This document shows positions 11,256-23,900 of a DNA stretch of 64,000 bases, piece after piece. Made by a program: the position numbers and the translations under genes. Origin of the DNA: Amorphophallus konjac. Taxonomy: Eukaryota > Streptophyta > Magnoliopsida > Alismatales > Araceae. The stretch lies in contig CM040121.1 in the NCBI GenBank assembly GCA_022559845.1, positions 506,458,566 to 506,522,565 of the forward strand. Direction: 5' to 3'. The notes under the pieces are model-generated. The model was not told the DNA's origin and did no database searches. It saw only the letters and a program-made list of their open reading frames with translations. Positions within the stretch are counted from its first letter, which is position 1. Each line of letters starts with the position of its first letter.

Positions 11256-12101
11256 TCAAGTGCTCGCCTCACCAGCAGCGTCAGTCGGTGCCCAATCCTG
11301 GGCCTCCGGCACGCCCTCAGGAACGGCCGTGGAGGGAGGAGCATCGTCAGTCAGGTCGACCAACTCCCTCTCCACTAAATGATCGACCCCGACGGCATGC
11401 TCCGCTATGCTCGGTCCCGCCTCGCCAAGCTCCTCCTCGCCAAGTTCCTCCTCACCATCGCTAGCCGCAAGCTCAAACAGTGTTAGCGGAGGCGGCAGAG
11501 ATGGCAGTAGGACCACCAGATTGTCAGCAGCCGCTTGAAGGGAAGCTGACTAGCCCTCCTAGAAGCTGAGGTCCCTCGCCGGACCGTAGACCTCGACGGC
11601 CGCCACGTTCAACTCATCCTGGTATTCCGAGGATGACCGGAAGCACTCCACGGCTTCCACACCGATGGTGGCCATCGCCGCCTTTAGCCTCTCGGTCCGG
11701 GCCTCTACCGCCTGGGCCCTCTCTTTGGCTGCGTCTGCCAAGGCTTTTAGCCCGGCAGCACGAGCGTCCACTGCGTCGGCCCGCCTGATCGCCTGGCGAA
11801 TGGACTCTTCCAGCGTCTGAACCTAGACTTGAAAGGTATCCCGGTCGCGCTCAGCCTCCTCCAGGGTCCGCCCCTGTGATTCCAGACGCTCCTGGAGTTT
11901 GGCGCGTAGGGCCTCTAGTCATTTCCGCTCGGTATTACCCTTCGTCAGTTGCCGAGCGATTCTAGCAAAATGGTACCCCCACAAGCCGAAGGCCTTGGTA
12001 ATCGAGCACAAGTTCTTGGCCGCCAGGTTGTACAGTTCCCCGTGAGTCTCGGGGGAGAAGACTCCAGTGCGGTCGGGCAGCCGCACACCCTTATCCATCA
12101 A
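11256..12101 (-). pseudogene. antisense coiled-coil ORF remnant
   Basis: One minus-strand frame runs from 12101 to 11256 with several in-frame stops. The N-terminal part (FSPETHGELYNLAAKNL) leads into a long Ala/Glu/Arg coiled coil and then an acidic tail ending DLTDDAPPSTAVPEG. This resembles the antisense ORFs (putative gypsy-type transposon proteins, Transposase_28 class) of Tat-lineage elements. It could be a second antisense ORF or part of a different element copy. Confidence 0.4.
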
Positions 12102-13232
12102 GACGTAGGCCTCGGGCTAACCAGAGGTGACCCGCAGAATGTCTTCGGGTGGCAGGAAGCTGGTAGGTGCATCAAGGCACAGCGCCTTGCCTTTGTCAGA
12201 TGCCTCCCCGGTAGGAACCGAGCGAGGAGCCCCCGCCTATGGCAAACGGACCGGGGCAGATAGTACGGGAGCCGCCGCTTCAACTGGCTTGGCGACAGGA
12301 GGAGTTGCTGACTAGGGAGGGGGTGGCGTTCGACCGCTGGCTCCGGTGGTGGTCCCCTTTCTCTTCACCACATCAAGCTTCACCCGGCAGCGCTGCCCGC
12401 CCACCATTAGGGAAGTCACGACGGGAGTGCTCGACGAACCCTTGGAGGCCACCTGCTGACTAGCCGCGCAGGTGCCCGAACCAGTGCTGGGCACGGGCGC
12501 GGTGAATGGCGATGTTGGAGGTGGACACAGGCACCCCACCGGAAGTGCCGTCGGAAGAGGATATAGCAAGCGCCCTGGCTCGAAGACAACCGCCTCCCAA
12601 GGAGCAGCGACGGTCACCTGGTCGGTACCAGGCTCTATCTGATCAAGGGGGTGAGGAACGTTCACCGGCAGCTCGACCGTCTCGAATCGCAGCTCCGACA
12701 ACTCCGGCCCTCCTACAGAGCAGCATTAAGGTCAGTCCAACGAACAACAGAAGAGTGAAAGAGACAACGAAGTTAGTACCATGGGACAATGGGGGGCTTA
12801 ACCCCAGCTCCCAAAGTACCGCCAGGGTCAGCCTAGTGTTGGCATCCCTAAGGGGGTGACAAAGAAGGGTTTTAATCACCCTGGCCTCCTCAGAAGTCAA
12901 CGTAGGTGGCCTGTCGGCCCTAGGAGGGCAGAAACTCGCGGTGAAACTCCAATCACTTGGGTGGCCGCTACCTCCTACCTTTGTAATGAGAACATAGCGC
13001 TCAGACCAGCGCTTGATGTTGGAGACCAGGGAAGAGACATAGATAATAGTCCTACCCTTCCTAGCCCGAAAGTAAAAAGACGACGTATCTGTCGGACAAC
13101 ACTGAAGGCTATAGAACTGCCAGAAAAGGAAGACATTGGGTGTAACCGAAGCTTGGTTATAGACATATACAAAACTACATAGAATGTGCCAAGAATTGGG
13201 GGAAAGGTCCCCTGGGTACCTACCATAGTAGT
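12102..13232. other. gypsy internal sequence, left of hAT insertion
   Basis: GC-rich sequence with short frames on both strands and no motif I recognise. It probably continues the antisense ORF region. Confidence 0.35.
13225..13232 (+). repeat. left 8-bp target duplication of hAT-1
   Basis: ATAGTAGT is identical to 14247-14254 on the other side of the element. Confidence 0.9.
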
Positions 13233-14246
13233 CAGTGGCGGAGCTAGAAATATTTTAAAGGGAGGGGAAATAAAATTAATAAAATAAAAAATATTTATTT
13301 TCATTCAGGTAGAAGATATTTTACAAGTGAGTTGTCTACGACAGGTCTTCATATTCTGAAAGTGTTGCATTATTGTCTCATTGTCAATACTCTCGAATGC
13401 CTCCTTCTCAATATATGTCACTAAATTATTATTCATCCATTGATCACCACAAAAAACGCTTCCGCTTCAAAATCAGGTGTAGTGTTTCCGACGAGTGGGA
13501 GCTGGCTTTGTATTATATAATCGAGATAATGAATCACGAACAGTAACAACTGAGAGGAAGAACCAGGTTAAGCTACTTAGATATGCAAAATCCCTGTGAT
13601 TGAAAATACACGAAACAAGAATTAAAAAGAAAGACAAAATCAAAGTCCTGAATGAAATGTCTTCCCCAGGTAAAACCCCATGATAAAGTCTTACGATTCC
13701 ATCAAAAGCGACATAATAGATAACAAGAGAACTGAGTAAGGGGGAAAACTCGCCGTATTGATAGAGAAGCTCCTCAGAGTGGAGTGGGGTGTGGGGGGGC
13801 GGACGTACGGATCGGGGAGACCTACTACAAGCCTGCAAATCAACCCTGTGCACAACTCGATAGCCTTTTTTTATTTCTGCTCAACCATCAAAAAATAACC
13901 CTACATAGCTACAGACAAAGTTTCTCATCCGGCAGCCGCAATATCTTTTTACAGTTCTACTGTGCTACTTTTGTCCTCTTTTGCCTATTTTAGATTTTTA
14001 TCTTACAAAAGAAAATCTCCATCGTCGATTTACAGGTAAACAACTAATCAATGAATGTGGGTGATAAATATCCACCATCAGTGGACATTTTAACTTAATC
14101 GTAAAACATAGATATTCATCGTCGACAGACATCTAATGGGCTCAAAAAGTCCAACAAGGGGTGGGGGGCAAATGCAAAGAGTCAACAAATTTACCCAAGT
14201 GAAGGGGGGGCAATTGCCCCCCCTTGCCCCCCTGGCTCTGCCACTG
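13233..14246. mobile_element. non-autonomous hAT transposon (hAT-1)
   Basis: The 1014-bp element has terminal inverted repeats. The left end is CAGTGGCGGAGCTAG. The reverse complement of the right end is CAGTGGCAGAGCCAG, 13 of 15 identical. It is flanked by a perfect 8-bp target duplication (ATAGTAGT), the length made by hAT transposases. CAGTGGCGGAGC ends are common in plant hAT families. No transposase frame is present, so it must have moved in trans. The host sequence is the gypsy-type region around it. Confidence 0.9.
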
Positions 14247-14254
14247 ATAGTAGT
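14247..14254 (+). repeat. right 8-bp target duplication of hAT-1
   Basis: ATAGTAGT is the exact duplicate of 13225-13232. Confidence 0.9.
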
Positions 14255-14809
14255 GGAGGACCGACTCCAAGAAAGAATGCACAGGGAGGCGAAAGCTTGC
14301 CCGAAAGAATTCAATGGGAACCCTGATGCTACCCGGAACACGACTCCACTGAGTATCGTCGAAATTCGGGAAGACAATGTCAAAGTCGGCAAGGATCTAA
14401 ATGGCCTCGCGAAGGCCGTGGACCACCCTATACGCGACTAACTATGAAGAGCGAGGACGACTGGGACTGGCACCCGAAGTGCTCAGGACACCGGCATGGC
14501 TTGCTTCCTCCTCCTCCGCGGAGGACATGGGGCCGACACGAAGGATCCTCCTACGAGGTGCCATATATCCTAGAAACAGAGAGAGACGGGAGGATCCTCA
14601 CCAGAACAGGAGGAAGACAATGAGGAGGCAACTGACACCCCCGACGAATACAGGAGAAGCAAGTAGGGTTTCCCGATGGCCTCGTGTCGATATTTATAAA
14701 GTTCGAAGGCAGATCGGCCACTTCGAGACGACATGAGGGAAAAGGGCACCCATCACCACCAAAGTACGGCCGCTGAGCTCAGACGACCATTCGCGCCCGC
14801 GCTCCTAGA
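14255..14809. other. gypsy internal sequence, right of hAT insertion
   Basis: This continues the host element interrupted at 13232. No coding motif is seen. Confidence 0.35.
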
Positions 14810-15885
14810 TGAAAACGACTGCATCATGATGACTGTGACGCTACTTGACACCTCGACATGCGGCGCCTTGTGCGCCAAGAAGCCAAGTAGGTGGCAGGGG
14901 CCACCTACCCTGTTGATACGAGGAGACCCTCCTAGAAACTCCCCCTCGACAGGCCCACCAGAGTTGCCTCTCAAACCCCGAGAGTGCTCGGCATCTGAGA
15001 GTAGGGGGCTAGTGAGGAGGGTAAAATCGTCTTGGTCTATGTGCAGCCCATTAACTCCAGGCCCGCGTCGGCCCAAGGTCTGTAACACGCATGACGGGCC
15101 CCCGATAGCCACGGCCCACGACACGCGACCCAGTAGGGCAGGCCATCGGATTCGCCATCCCACGAAGGGCATCGACCCGGGCATATCGGGCGCCGGATGA
15201 CCCTCCGGCGACCGAATATTACTCCCGCCATCATCGGCCACGACTCTAGTAAAGGCGAACATGCCCTATGGGTGTCATAAGAGTCGCCTAAAGGCTGCCC
15301 GACTCCGGAGGAACGGATGCCCAACGGGAAACTCCCCCACGATCGCGAGGAGACGTTACCCCACGACTCACGTCTTTCCCTGCTAAAGGTTAGGCCTCCA
15401 CCACCAGGACAACCCCTATAAATGGACCTCCCACCGGAGATGGAGAGGGACACAGATACCTATGCGGACAGATAGAGGAATAGAGCAACAGAGACTCCGA
15501 GACACGCTACGAAAAACTGACAAGTTCCAGACATCAACTTCTAGAGAGGAGAGCATGCCCTGCTTCCGAGCACTCTTCTCGTCTAGTGAGCACTCCCCGA
15601 GCACCCGATGGATGTGGCGAGCACTTATACGGAAGCCCAACTATCACTCCACTCTTGATCCCTCGGCTCTCGTCCCCCTCTCTACTCCCTTTTCTCTCGA
15701 TCCCCTCACAACGAGGTCATGACTTAAGTATCGGAGGGTTGTCTCTCGAGATAACGTCCATGGCTCATTCTGACGTCGTCTCTCTGGTATTTGTAGGCTT
15801 CCACGGGTGGCTGAGCGATCTTCTCCAACAAATAAATATTAAAAGTGTGATATGGGATTCGAGAGACCATTTTCTCACCTCTATA
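14810..15885 (+). mobile_element. LTR of a Ty3-gypsy-type element (G1)
   Basis: This is homologous over about 1.05 kb to 52333-53366. Shared landmarks include GCCAAGAAGCCAAGTAGG, GTTGATACGAGGAGA, CCGGAGGAACGGATGC, a TATA box (TATAAAT, 15417-15423) and ACTTAAG(C/T)ATCGGAGGG. The last landmark also appears in the LTR at 58400, just upstream of a gypsy primer site. Boundaries are inferred from where the two copies diverge, because no clear target duplication was found. Confidence 0.7.
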
Positions 15886-17744
15886 GGACTCAAGTCAAGA
15901 TCCCACCCATTACAGGATCCTAATGGTTACTTAATGGATTAAGTCCAATAGATATATTCCACTAATCGGATCTGACGATGTGTTTAACTGTGTGCGACCC
16001 AACACAAGTGGATCACATTATTAAGATAAAAATCTAACACTGTTAGCTCCACGTCGTGCACGCATTGAGGAAGGAAATTCTGGGTTCTCGAGTAGCTTTT
16101 TTGCCACCGCACGAACCGTTGATGTGGGGGAATCAGAATGGGCGGTCAGGTGGCTCAACGGTCCTACTTGATGGGAGTTTGTGGTATAGGTTCAGCTTTA
16201 CACCACATTATGACAAAATTGAGTTAGGTAATAGGTAGGGTTTTAACAACGAGAACTTTCAACCACGCTTTACACCTAAACCTGGCTCATTGATCTCTCT
16301 AATCGCGTCATTATTAAGGCTCCGAGCATTAAGTGGAAATGCTGATTTTCAAGAAGAAAGAATTGGGGTTTTTAGAAAACACTTGTCAAAGCTTCCTTAC
16401 TTTGACATCAGAAATCTCATTATTTTTCTTTTAACTCCCGACAACCGCAACCTTTTCAAGATGAGGATAAAAAAAAACTCTCTACTGTCTTATTTTGAGT
16501 AATACCTTCATGGTTAAGCAAAACAATCATTGGACGGTGTTTTTTTTTCACTGGATATCTACAGAGAGAGTTTGGGGCTGGTGGGAAGGTACGAGGAGGT
16601 TGGGTAGGTGGTGCGATGACTGCTGATGTGCAGGTCCACATTGCATTAAGGGTGGTCCAAGGAATTCCCCCTTTATTTTTTCGGTAGATATTTAAAAACA
16701 AATGAGAGATTAATTAAGCTCGAATCCATGACCTCCCCCAAAATGGAGGAGAATGACAAACCAACTGCAGCATTAGGCAAGCTGATTCACCGAATTCCCC
16801 CTTTGCTAGTAGTGTCCTGGGCTCTCTTTGCTCTCGGATGGCGGCCCAGACATGATGACCACCCGAGGGGGGCAACAGGAGTTGCAGGTGGGGGCATCTC
16901 TGATAGCTGATTGCGCCTGCAACCCCCACTGGGATTAAAAACCCCACTGGGAGAAGGTAGGGAGCCCTAGAAATGGATTGCAACCATCGGCAGTGCCTAC
17001 TGCTACCCTTGGTGACAACCATTAGGGTTGCCCATCAGCCATCGGAAACACTTGTTCCATTCGCTAGCAAGGGTTGTGCCTGCTGGGCATCCCAAAGAGA
17101 GAGATGGAGAGAAATTTAATAATGTTCTTGACATTCACTAAAACATTCCAAAATAGAACTAACCATTCCCATGTTTGTGAAGAAATCAGGTTTAAGAAAT
17201 TGTAGCCTGTTTCACATCCATTAAACTACTGTTTCCAAGACGAAAGAAATTTAATAATATTCTCGACAGTCACCAACAGATTCAAAAATAGAACAATCCA
17301 TTCCCATATTTGTGAAGAAATCAGATTTATGAAATTGTAACCTGTTTCATATCCATTAAACTACTGTTTCGATGAACGCAATTCAAAAACCATCTACTAA
17401 GCTAACGAATGGTTAACATAATCAGGTTATCAGTCATAATTACCATCCCTAGGAAATTGGCAAAATTATTATCACATCCCCTGCATCTACTGTTCCCACA
17501 TGGCCATGTAAAGGCTCATCGGAAACTCGTGGAACGCATTAGCAGTATCAAAAATATTACACAACAGAAAAAGGTTAAATGCAGAAGAAGTGTGCAGTAC
17601 TTCGAAGAAAGCATATCTGCGGTAACTTCCATGGTGCCCGGACTTGCCCTTCCACTTTAGGCTCTTTGGATGATATACAGGAATATTTGTTTAGAACCAG
17701 TGCTTTCAGAATCTAAGGAGCAATCCAAACAACCCCTTTCGCAT
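15886..17744. other. intergenic DNA downstream of the NCL gene
   Basis: No believable gene is present. It contains the 135-bp-period duplication at 17111-17370. The stretch just below 17745 should contain the 3' UTR of the minus-strand exchanger gene, but no polyadenylation signal could be placed with confidence. Confidence 0.5.
17111..17370. repeat. two-copy tandem duplication, period 135 bp
   Basis: The unit from GAAATTTAATAATGTTC to CCATTAAACTACTGTTTC (17111-17235) is repeated at 17246-17370 with scattered substitutions. No function is seen. Confidence 0.85.
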
Positions 17745-17993
17745 CTACGACCAGCCGAAAATGAAGTCAAGGATGTAGACGAGCACCAGAGAGAAGGGGT
17801 ACAAGAGGTAGGCCAGCAGAGACGTCCACAGTGGGAAAGAGGTGCGGAAGCTTGAGAATAGCCCCATTATGATGCAAACGATTAGGATTATCAACACCTC
17901 AGCTGAGAAGTCCCATGTTAAATTCCTAACGTAGACGAGTGCTAAGAATACGGCAAGGCAAAGCGTGTTGTTCATGGTCACTGCACCGTAGAT
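17745..17993 (-). CDS. NCL: NCL exon 7
   Basis: Residues 523-604 and stop. The acceptor is GCTGCAG before ATCTACGG. It encodes the end of alpha-repeat 2 (TMNNT) and three hydrophobic helices, ending DFIFGWS. Confidence 0.93.
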   Translation of the reverse strand: MYGAVTMNNTLCLAVFLALVYVRNLTWDFSAEVLIILIVCIIMGLFSSFRTSFPLWTSLLAYLLYPFSLVLVYILDFIFGWS

Positions 17994-20900
17994 CTGCAGC
18001 AACAGAAAGGAACATATGACATTAATGGATTTGTTCATGTGTTCCCCATCAAGGTTTCTGTTAGTACGTTGCACTAAAGGCATAAAATGCAGATTAGGTT
18101 TTGATATCAGAATGGCATTTTAGGAGGAAACGGAAACACAAAACAGCCAGCAAACATGGGAAACAAGACAACCTCCACTGCAGGTGCAAAACATGGCATC
18201 AATTGAAATCCTGGCTATTATTAAGGTAAGGACTCTGGAAAGTTAAATTTGTATCAGTTTTCAGAGAAATTGTGGTGGATTAATCATGAGTTAAATAGTA
18301 CTGGACATAGCCTGCTTTTGGTTCCCCAACCAAGGAAAGCAAAAAGAAAAATCCTACGCTGCACCAAATCACCCACTAATATCAATTCTTGAAAGTTGAA
18401 ACTGTGTGATCCACAGGTCTGCATCCAATCAATATATAGGGAATGGAGTCTTTTACTTGGCTTTTCCAGTTACTTCGATTCCCAGGAGGAATCTTTTATT
18501 TAGCATTTCCTGTCACTTCAATTCCCCCAAGTAGAACGATATTTCAAGTTGTTCTTATGTGATGTTTGTGGTGTAAAACTTAGCTAATTTGCATTGAATT
18601 ACGCCCTTTATGACTCTTTCATTGAAAAAGAAAAAGAAAAGAAAACACTAGACCCAATGGATGGCAAGCAGTCCAGAGAAAACAGGCAACAGAACTTGGT
18701 AACGTTGATTCCTATCCCTTCAGAAAGCTTAGTTTCAATTCTTCATCATCCTGACATAGTGGAGACGGCATCTCCTCACATTGCATGCCTCTTCTTTATC
18801 TTAAATCATACTCCTATCCTTGGTTTATTTTGTTTCTGCACTATCAGGAGCTAATATTACCCATTAGCTATGGCTTGTCATTTAATGTCATTTAAATAGT
18901 TGGCCAAATTCAATATCAGCAGTTTCCATCAACTGTGGAATCCCACTATCAATCCTATTTACGCCATTATGATGCAGAACAACTAAAATAAAAGAAATGG
19001 TGCATTCAAGTGTTGGAAACATAACTGGAGATTCAAAAAATGAAAACAAGAGGTTAATAATACACAATTGTATTATTAAATAAAGCACAAATAAACATGC
19101 CAACAAGAAGAAACAATTAAAGTTGCACCAAAAAAAGAGACAATGAGTTGCATTACTCACTCTAGGGCTCTAACGGACCCACAGCACAAAAAGGAAAGCC
19201 AAGAGAAACAGCAATGGCAAGAGACAACTGAAAACTTAGCCGACAGTTCATCCCATGTTCCTTACCATAAAAGGGATAAGAAGCAATGTTTAAAAATTGG
19301 CTGCTTCGATGATTAGTTGGGCCGCCTAGACAACTCACAGCCCTTTCCTGGCTAGGCGGTTTCTGCCTTGTTGTGTTTCAGAAGTTCTTCATTTATGGGT
19401 GGCCATTATAACCCTGTTATTTAACTTGTAAGGCCTTGGAAATTTCAGCTTACGTTCACAAGTTTGTCCTTCTCTGCCTGTCACCTCCATGGTTGTCTTC
19501 TTTTCTTTTTCCCTTCTCTTTGTCCCGTTTTCACATGTTGTGGACCCAAGGAACCCGTTAGTTTGCTGACACCATGGAAAACTCAAATCCAACACCTTTT
19601 CCTCAATAGAAACATAATCTTCTCTCTTTTTGTCATTTTTAATCCCCCTTTGTCGCCCCATGTTTGATGGAAATTGGGTGTCTTTAGAAGAAGAAAGCAA
19701 CAAGCAGGCCCTATTATGAGTAATGAGACCAATGCTCTATCCTTTAAGCTATAGGTTAATGTACACTTCATCATCATCTGTACGTTTGCTTATTTAATGC
19801 CGTATTATAGGATTCTTCAAAACATAGATGCATTAAATTAAGATTTATAATTCATTAATTAGCTTATGATGCTTAAATGATTAAATGAAAGATGCCTAGG
19901 TAATAGCATTATCATTTGTAGAAGATATGTGTAGGAAATTTAAAAGGGTTTCTTAGTTTTCAGCGCCTAAAAAATATCAATATTAGAACTAAGCCCCTCT
20001 AATCCATCTATGTATTATTAAGCCACCCAAATCTTCTAACCCTTAGTAAAAACCCCTCCGGTTTACAGCCGTCCGAAAAATGGAATATGAAAATATTCCT
20101 TCCCTTCACTCTCTTTGATTTTTTCCCAAACTACCCTCCCCACCTCCGGCCACCTCTCTCTCTCTCTCTCTCTCTCGTGGCGGTCGGAGCTGGAGGGGGT
20201 GGCTAACGAACTGGAGGTGGCCATGGGCCTCTGGCAGTGGCACTTCTCCGCAGAAGACGCACTCCAGCACCCTCAGGTCTCCCAGCCCCTCCAACCTCCC
20301 ATCAACATGGGCAGGGCAGCCGTCATCTACGCCGCGTTGTGCCGCTCCGCCGCCCGGAGCATGTCAGAGAGCCCCATCCATTGTTGCTTTTTTTCTTCTA
20401 ATGATCATTTTTGTAGGCTATCTCTGCAGTCTGCTGCAGCAGTCTTGGGCTGCAGCGGTGGCAACCTTGTTGGAGGCTGCCCACCACTCGGCCAGGCCGA
20501 CGCCCTCCAGCATCCAAACCACCTCCGACATCCTCGGCCGGCTGGCTGGCAGATGCTGCGTGCACAGCAGGATGATCTACACCATCTCCGCTACCTCGAT
20601 CCAGTCATAGCTGCCGCACTGGTCCGGGTCCACCAGCAGGTCCAGGTTCTTCTCTTGGTGCGCCCGCCTCACCTGCGATGAGAATAGGTCCAGCTTCTCT
20701 CTCTCGCTTTCTCTTTCTCTTCTCCCATTCTCTCTCTCCTGTTCTCTCTCTCTCTCTCTGGGCACCCCACCCTGCTTGGTGGGGGTGTCGGTGCCGGAGG
20801 GGGGAACCCCCTCCAGCACTCACTTTCCCCCCCCCCCCCGGGTGCACCTATGCACCCCACTCTATTGGGTGGGGGTGCTCTCTCTCTCTCTCTCTCTCTT

Positions 20901-23900
20901 TGGGCACTCACTCATTCACGGGTCCTTTACTCCTTCCGGATTAGGCTAGACCATGGTTGGCCTTGGGTTAGACTAACTCAACCTTTCCTTACGGAGACCA
21001 ATGACAGGTTTTTTCATGTAACGGAGAAGATTTTGGTGGCTTAATAATAAATAGGTGGATTAGGGGGCTTATTCCTAATATCGATATTTTTTAGGGGCCG
21101 AAAACTAAAAAAGCCAACTTAAAAAAACAAAAAAGATAGCTGCCTCAGAATTGAGACACTGGCCTTGCTGCCTAGGCAGTCTGCCTAACAAGTAAAGTAG
21201 TCGGCCAACTCACTCCACCTAGGCATAAACCATTGATAAGAAGCCACATGACTCACATCTGGGGTCTTAATGGAACCTCAGCACAAAACAAAAGCTGAGA
21301 GAGACAGTAAGAGAAAGTGAACTGAAAATTGAAAGTAACAGTTCACCAATGTTCCTTCTCTGTATATAGATCAGTGCAAGTTGACTCTGAAACAACCTCA
21401 AGACAATGTTTATTAAACGCTTAAAACCTTTTCTGAACACGTTCTGAAGCCAAGTCTCCAGTAAGTAAAGAACTGAAACCAGTCCTCCAGAAACAATTCG
21501 AATGCAGATAAACCAAACCTTTTCTAGAGCACTAAGGCATTCTTATGGTAAGAATTGAAACTCATACTTCAAGTAAGGCTTCGACTGCATCTCAAACAAC
21601 AAATAAAAACCAACACTGAAGACATGGAAACAACTGGTCCACTTGCAACAGAAATGGAAACCTAATTCCAACCACGAAATAATTAAATCAAAAGACTCAT
21701 AACAGTCCTAGTAGATGGATTTCAACTGGCGGCTTTCATCCCAAGATGGATCTGATTCTCTTTTCTCATTACACCAAGTGAACGGGCTACATGAGGAACT
21801 CTGTAGCAGTGGTTCTTTCTCTTTGAAATACTCCACTAAGTACACCACTTGAAGTTGGTAATATCTCATCTCCTCTTCTGCTCTTTTCTCAGTTTATTTG
21901 ATTCATCACCACCAGAAGTTAGGCCAAAATATGCAAAAATTACGTCTTCCCCCCTTTACATCATGCACATACTTCAAGGACAAGTACCTACATCTGATCT
22001 GGTTCCCAATATTCAGCTTCCACCTCAAGGATTACCATGTACATTGAGCCTCTACATCTCACAACAGTAAAATGTACATGCTTAAGCACAACTTGGTACA
22101 ACTACAAATTTAGTCATACTTCCTCAATATACATGCACTGCCATATAAAAATCATGTGCTTTTAATTTGTCTGTAAGTTCTCTCACCTACCCCAATGGTC
22201 ACCTTATTTGGTAGTGTTCTTTCAACATTATTATTATTTTTAAAATAAAGCACTTAAAAACTTATTAGCAATTCCACATTGTTTTGACCGGTCACTGGCA
22301 GCATCAGCATGGTTGCCTACAGGCCCAAGTGATGCATATATATAGATAGATAGAGAGAGAGATAGATATACATATAGATATAGATATAGATAGTGATGAG
22401 AAAGTGAGATCGGCCGTCTTTAGATAACTCATGGATTAGTAGGGAGGATGTGCAGTTTGTTGACTCGGATCTATTAGGGCAATACCTTGGTTGCATCACC
22501 CCACACTCGACAGGGTCGAGTTCCCCACACCGCAGGAGAGTTGGTGGGGACACCGCATTGACAGACTGACAATGCTGATGGATTGTTCTGACGTCTTGTG
22601 ACTTGGAGTCAGTTTATAGGATTAGTGGAGTTTTTTCTCCATTTATTATGTCTTTTGACTTTTTTTATGTCATGTCTTGATTAGGAATTGGTTTGTTATT
22701 TTACTCATTGTAGGGTGTGTTTGTCATTTTACTCTATTAGGTCGTAGTTTAGATTTTAGGATTTATTTACATCTTTTGCTCATTGCAAGGTGTTTTTGTA
22801 ATGTCTCTCTTTTTCCCCTTTAAATAGGGGGCCTTGGTAATGAAATGAGGCAGATTAATTGGGAAAAAATCAAAGAAACCCTAACTTTGCTCTGAGAGAG
22901 AGAGGCTCCAAGAGGGAGGAGCGAGGCCCAGCCACCACTGCCATCCACCACCACACCCAGTGGCCACCGCCATCCTCTTCTCCTCCTCCTCCCTGCGGAG
23001 CCCAGCATCCTGCCACCACCACCACTTCTCTTCTTCTACATCTTCTTTCGTCTTTTTTTCACTTTGTTTTTTTTCTTCCTGTCATCTTCTCTCTCTCTCT
23101 CTCTTATATGCTGTAATGACTTCTCTTTTTCCTACTTTTAAGGTGGGCCGGCATGTCAGGTACCTTGCAGATGTCACCATTGGCCAGTCAAAAAGGTGCT
23201 TGAATACCAAGTATGTTTTTAAGTGTGTTATTCTAATAACAATCCTTTTGTAAATGATCCGAGATGCCCTATATATCTTTTAGACAACAAGAGCTTATGG
23301 ATAAACTACTGGGTATACTCATACTATGCACCTTATGCAACAACATCCAGTGTTCTCAAACTGACTATACATGCCTATGGATGGTACAATATGAGATGAA
23401 TGAGATTCTTGAAGTTAAAATAAGCAGTAAGAGCCATGAAAAAAAACCATACCTCAGAGAATGTTAACGAAGATGTCCTTTGTTTCTTTCGGCTAGCAAA
23501 AATGATGGCTGAGACAGCTTCACTGGAATTAGTGGCCAATGGCATGGCGATGAACGATATGAAGAAAGAAGGTATGCTTGTTGCATTTGAGAAATTGTCA
23601 ACAGCATCCACAAGAGGATCAGCAAATAAGACTGCCATAACTGTTCCAAGCAGCAATAATAACACAGCCTTAAAGGAGGTCAAAGTTAGATTATGAACAC
23701 TATCTTCTTCAGCCTCATCACTCTTTTCCAGCAGCATGTCATGTTCCTCCCTTGTTTTCTGAAAATGGATTTTGAATATATCATGATATTATAGCAAAGC
23801 TAAAGAAGGCACATTATGGACCAACTTACCGTGTGAAAGTCATGGAAGAACTTAGAATGAGAACCAGAGCCAGGAACAGAATGCCTAGCCTCACTAAGCC

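Larger units (their letters stand above)
19946..21115. mobile_element. Pack-MULE carrying a receptor-kinase fragment
   Basis: The 1170-bp element has long terminal inverted repeats of at least about 100 bp. The left end starts GGGTTTCTTAGTTTTC. The right end, reverse-complemented, starts GGCTTTTTTAGTTTTC. Both continue through CTAAAAAATATC.ATATTAG and TTATTAAGCCACC. It is flanked by a 9-bp target duplication with one mismatch (AATTTAAAA / AACTTAAAA), the size made by Mutator-like elements. Inside is a captured LRR-receptor-kinase fragment plus CT-rich runs. No transposase is present. Confidence 0.88.
17994..23452 (-). other. NCL intron 6 (5.46 kb)
   Basis: The donor is GAG|GTATGG and the acceptor GCTGCAG. 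It holds the Pack-MULE at 19946-21115, a GATA-type microsatellite at 22340-22392 and an LTR-like segment at about 22570-23120. The remaining parts (17994-19945 and 21116-22339) show nothing recognisable. Confidence 0.9.

Noticed and set aside
18594..18854. 86-codon frame in NCL intron 6
   Set aside because: No motif, no splice-site support, and composition like the surrounding intron.
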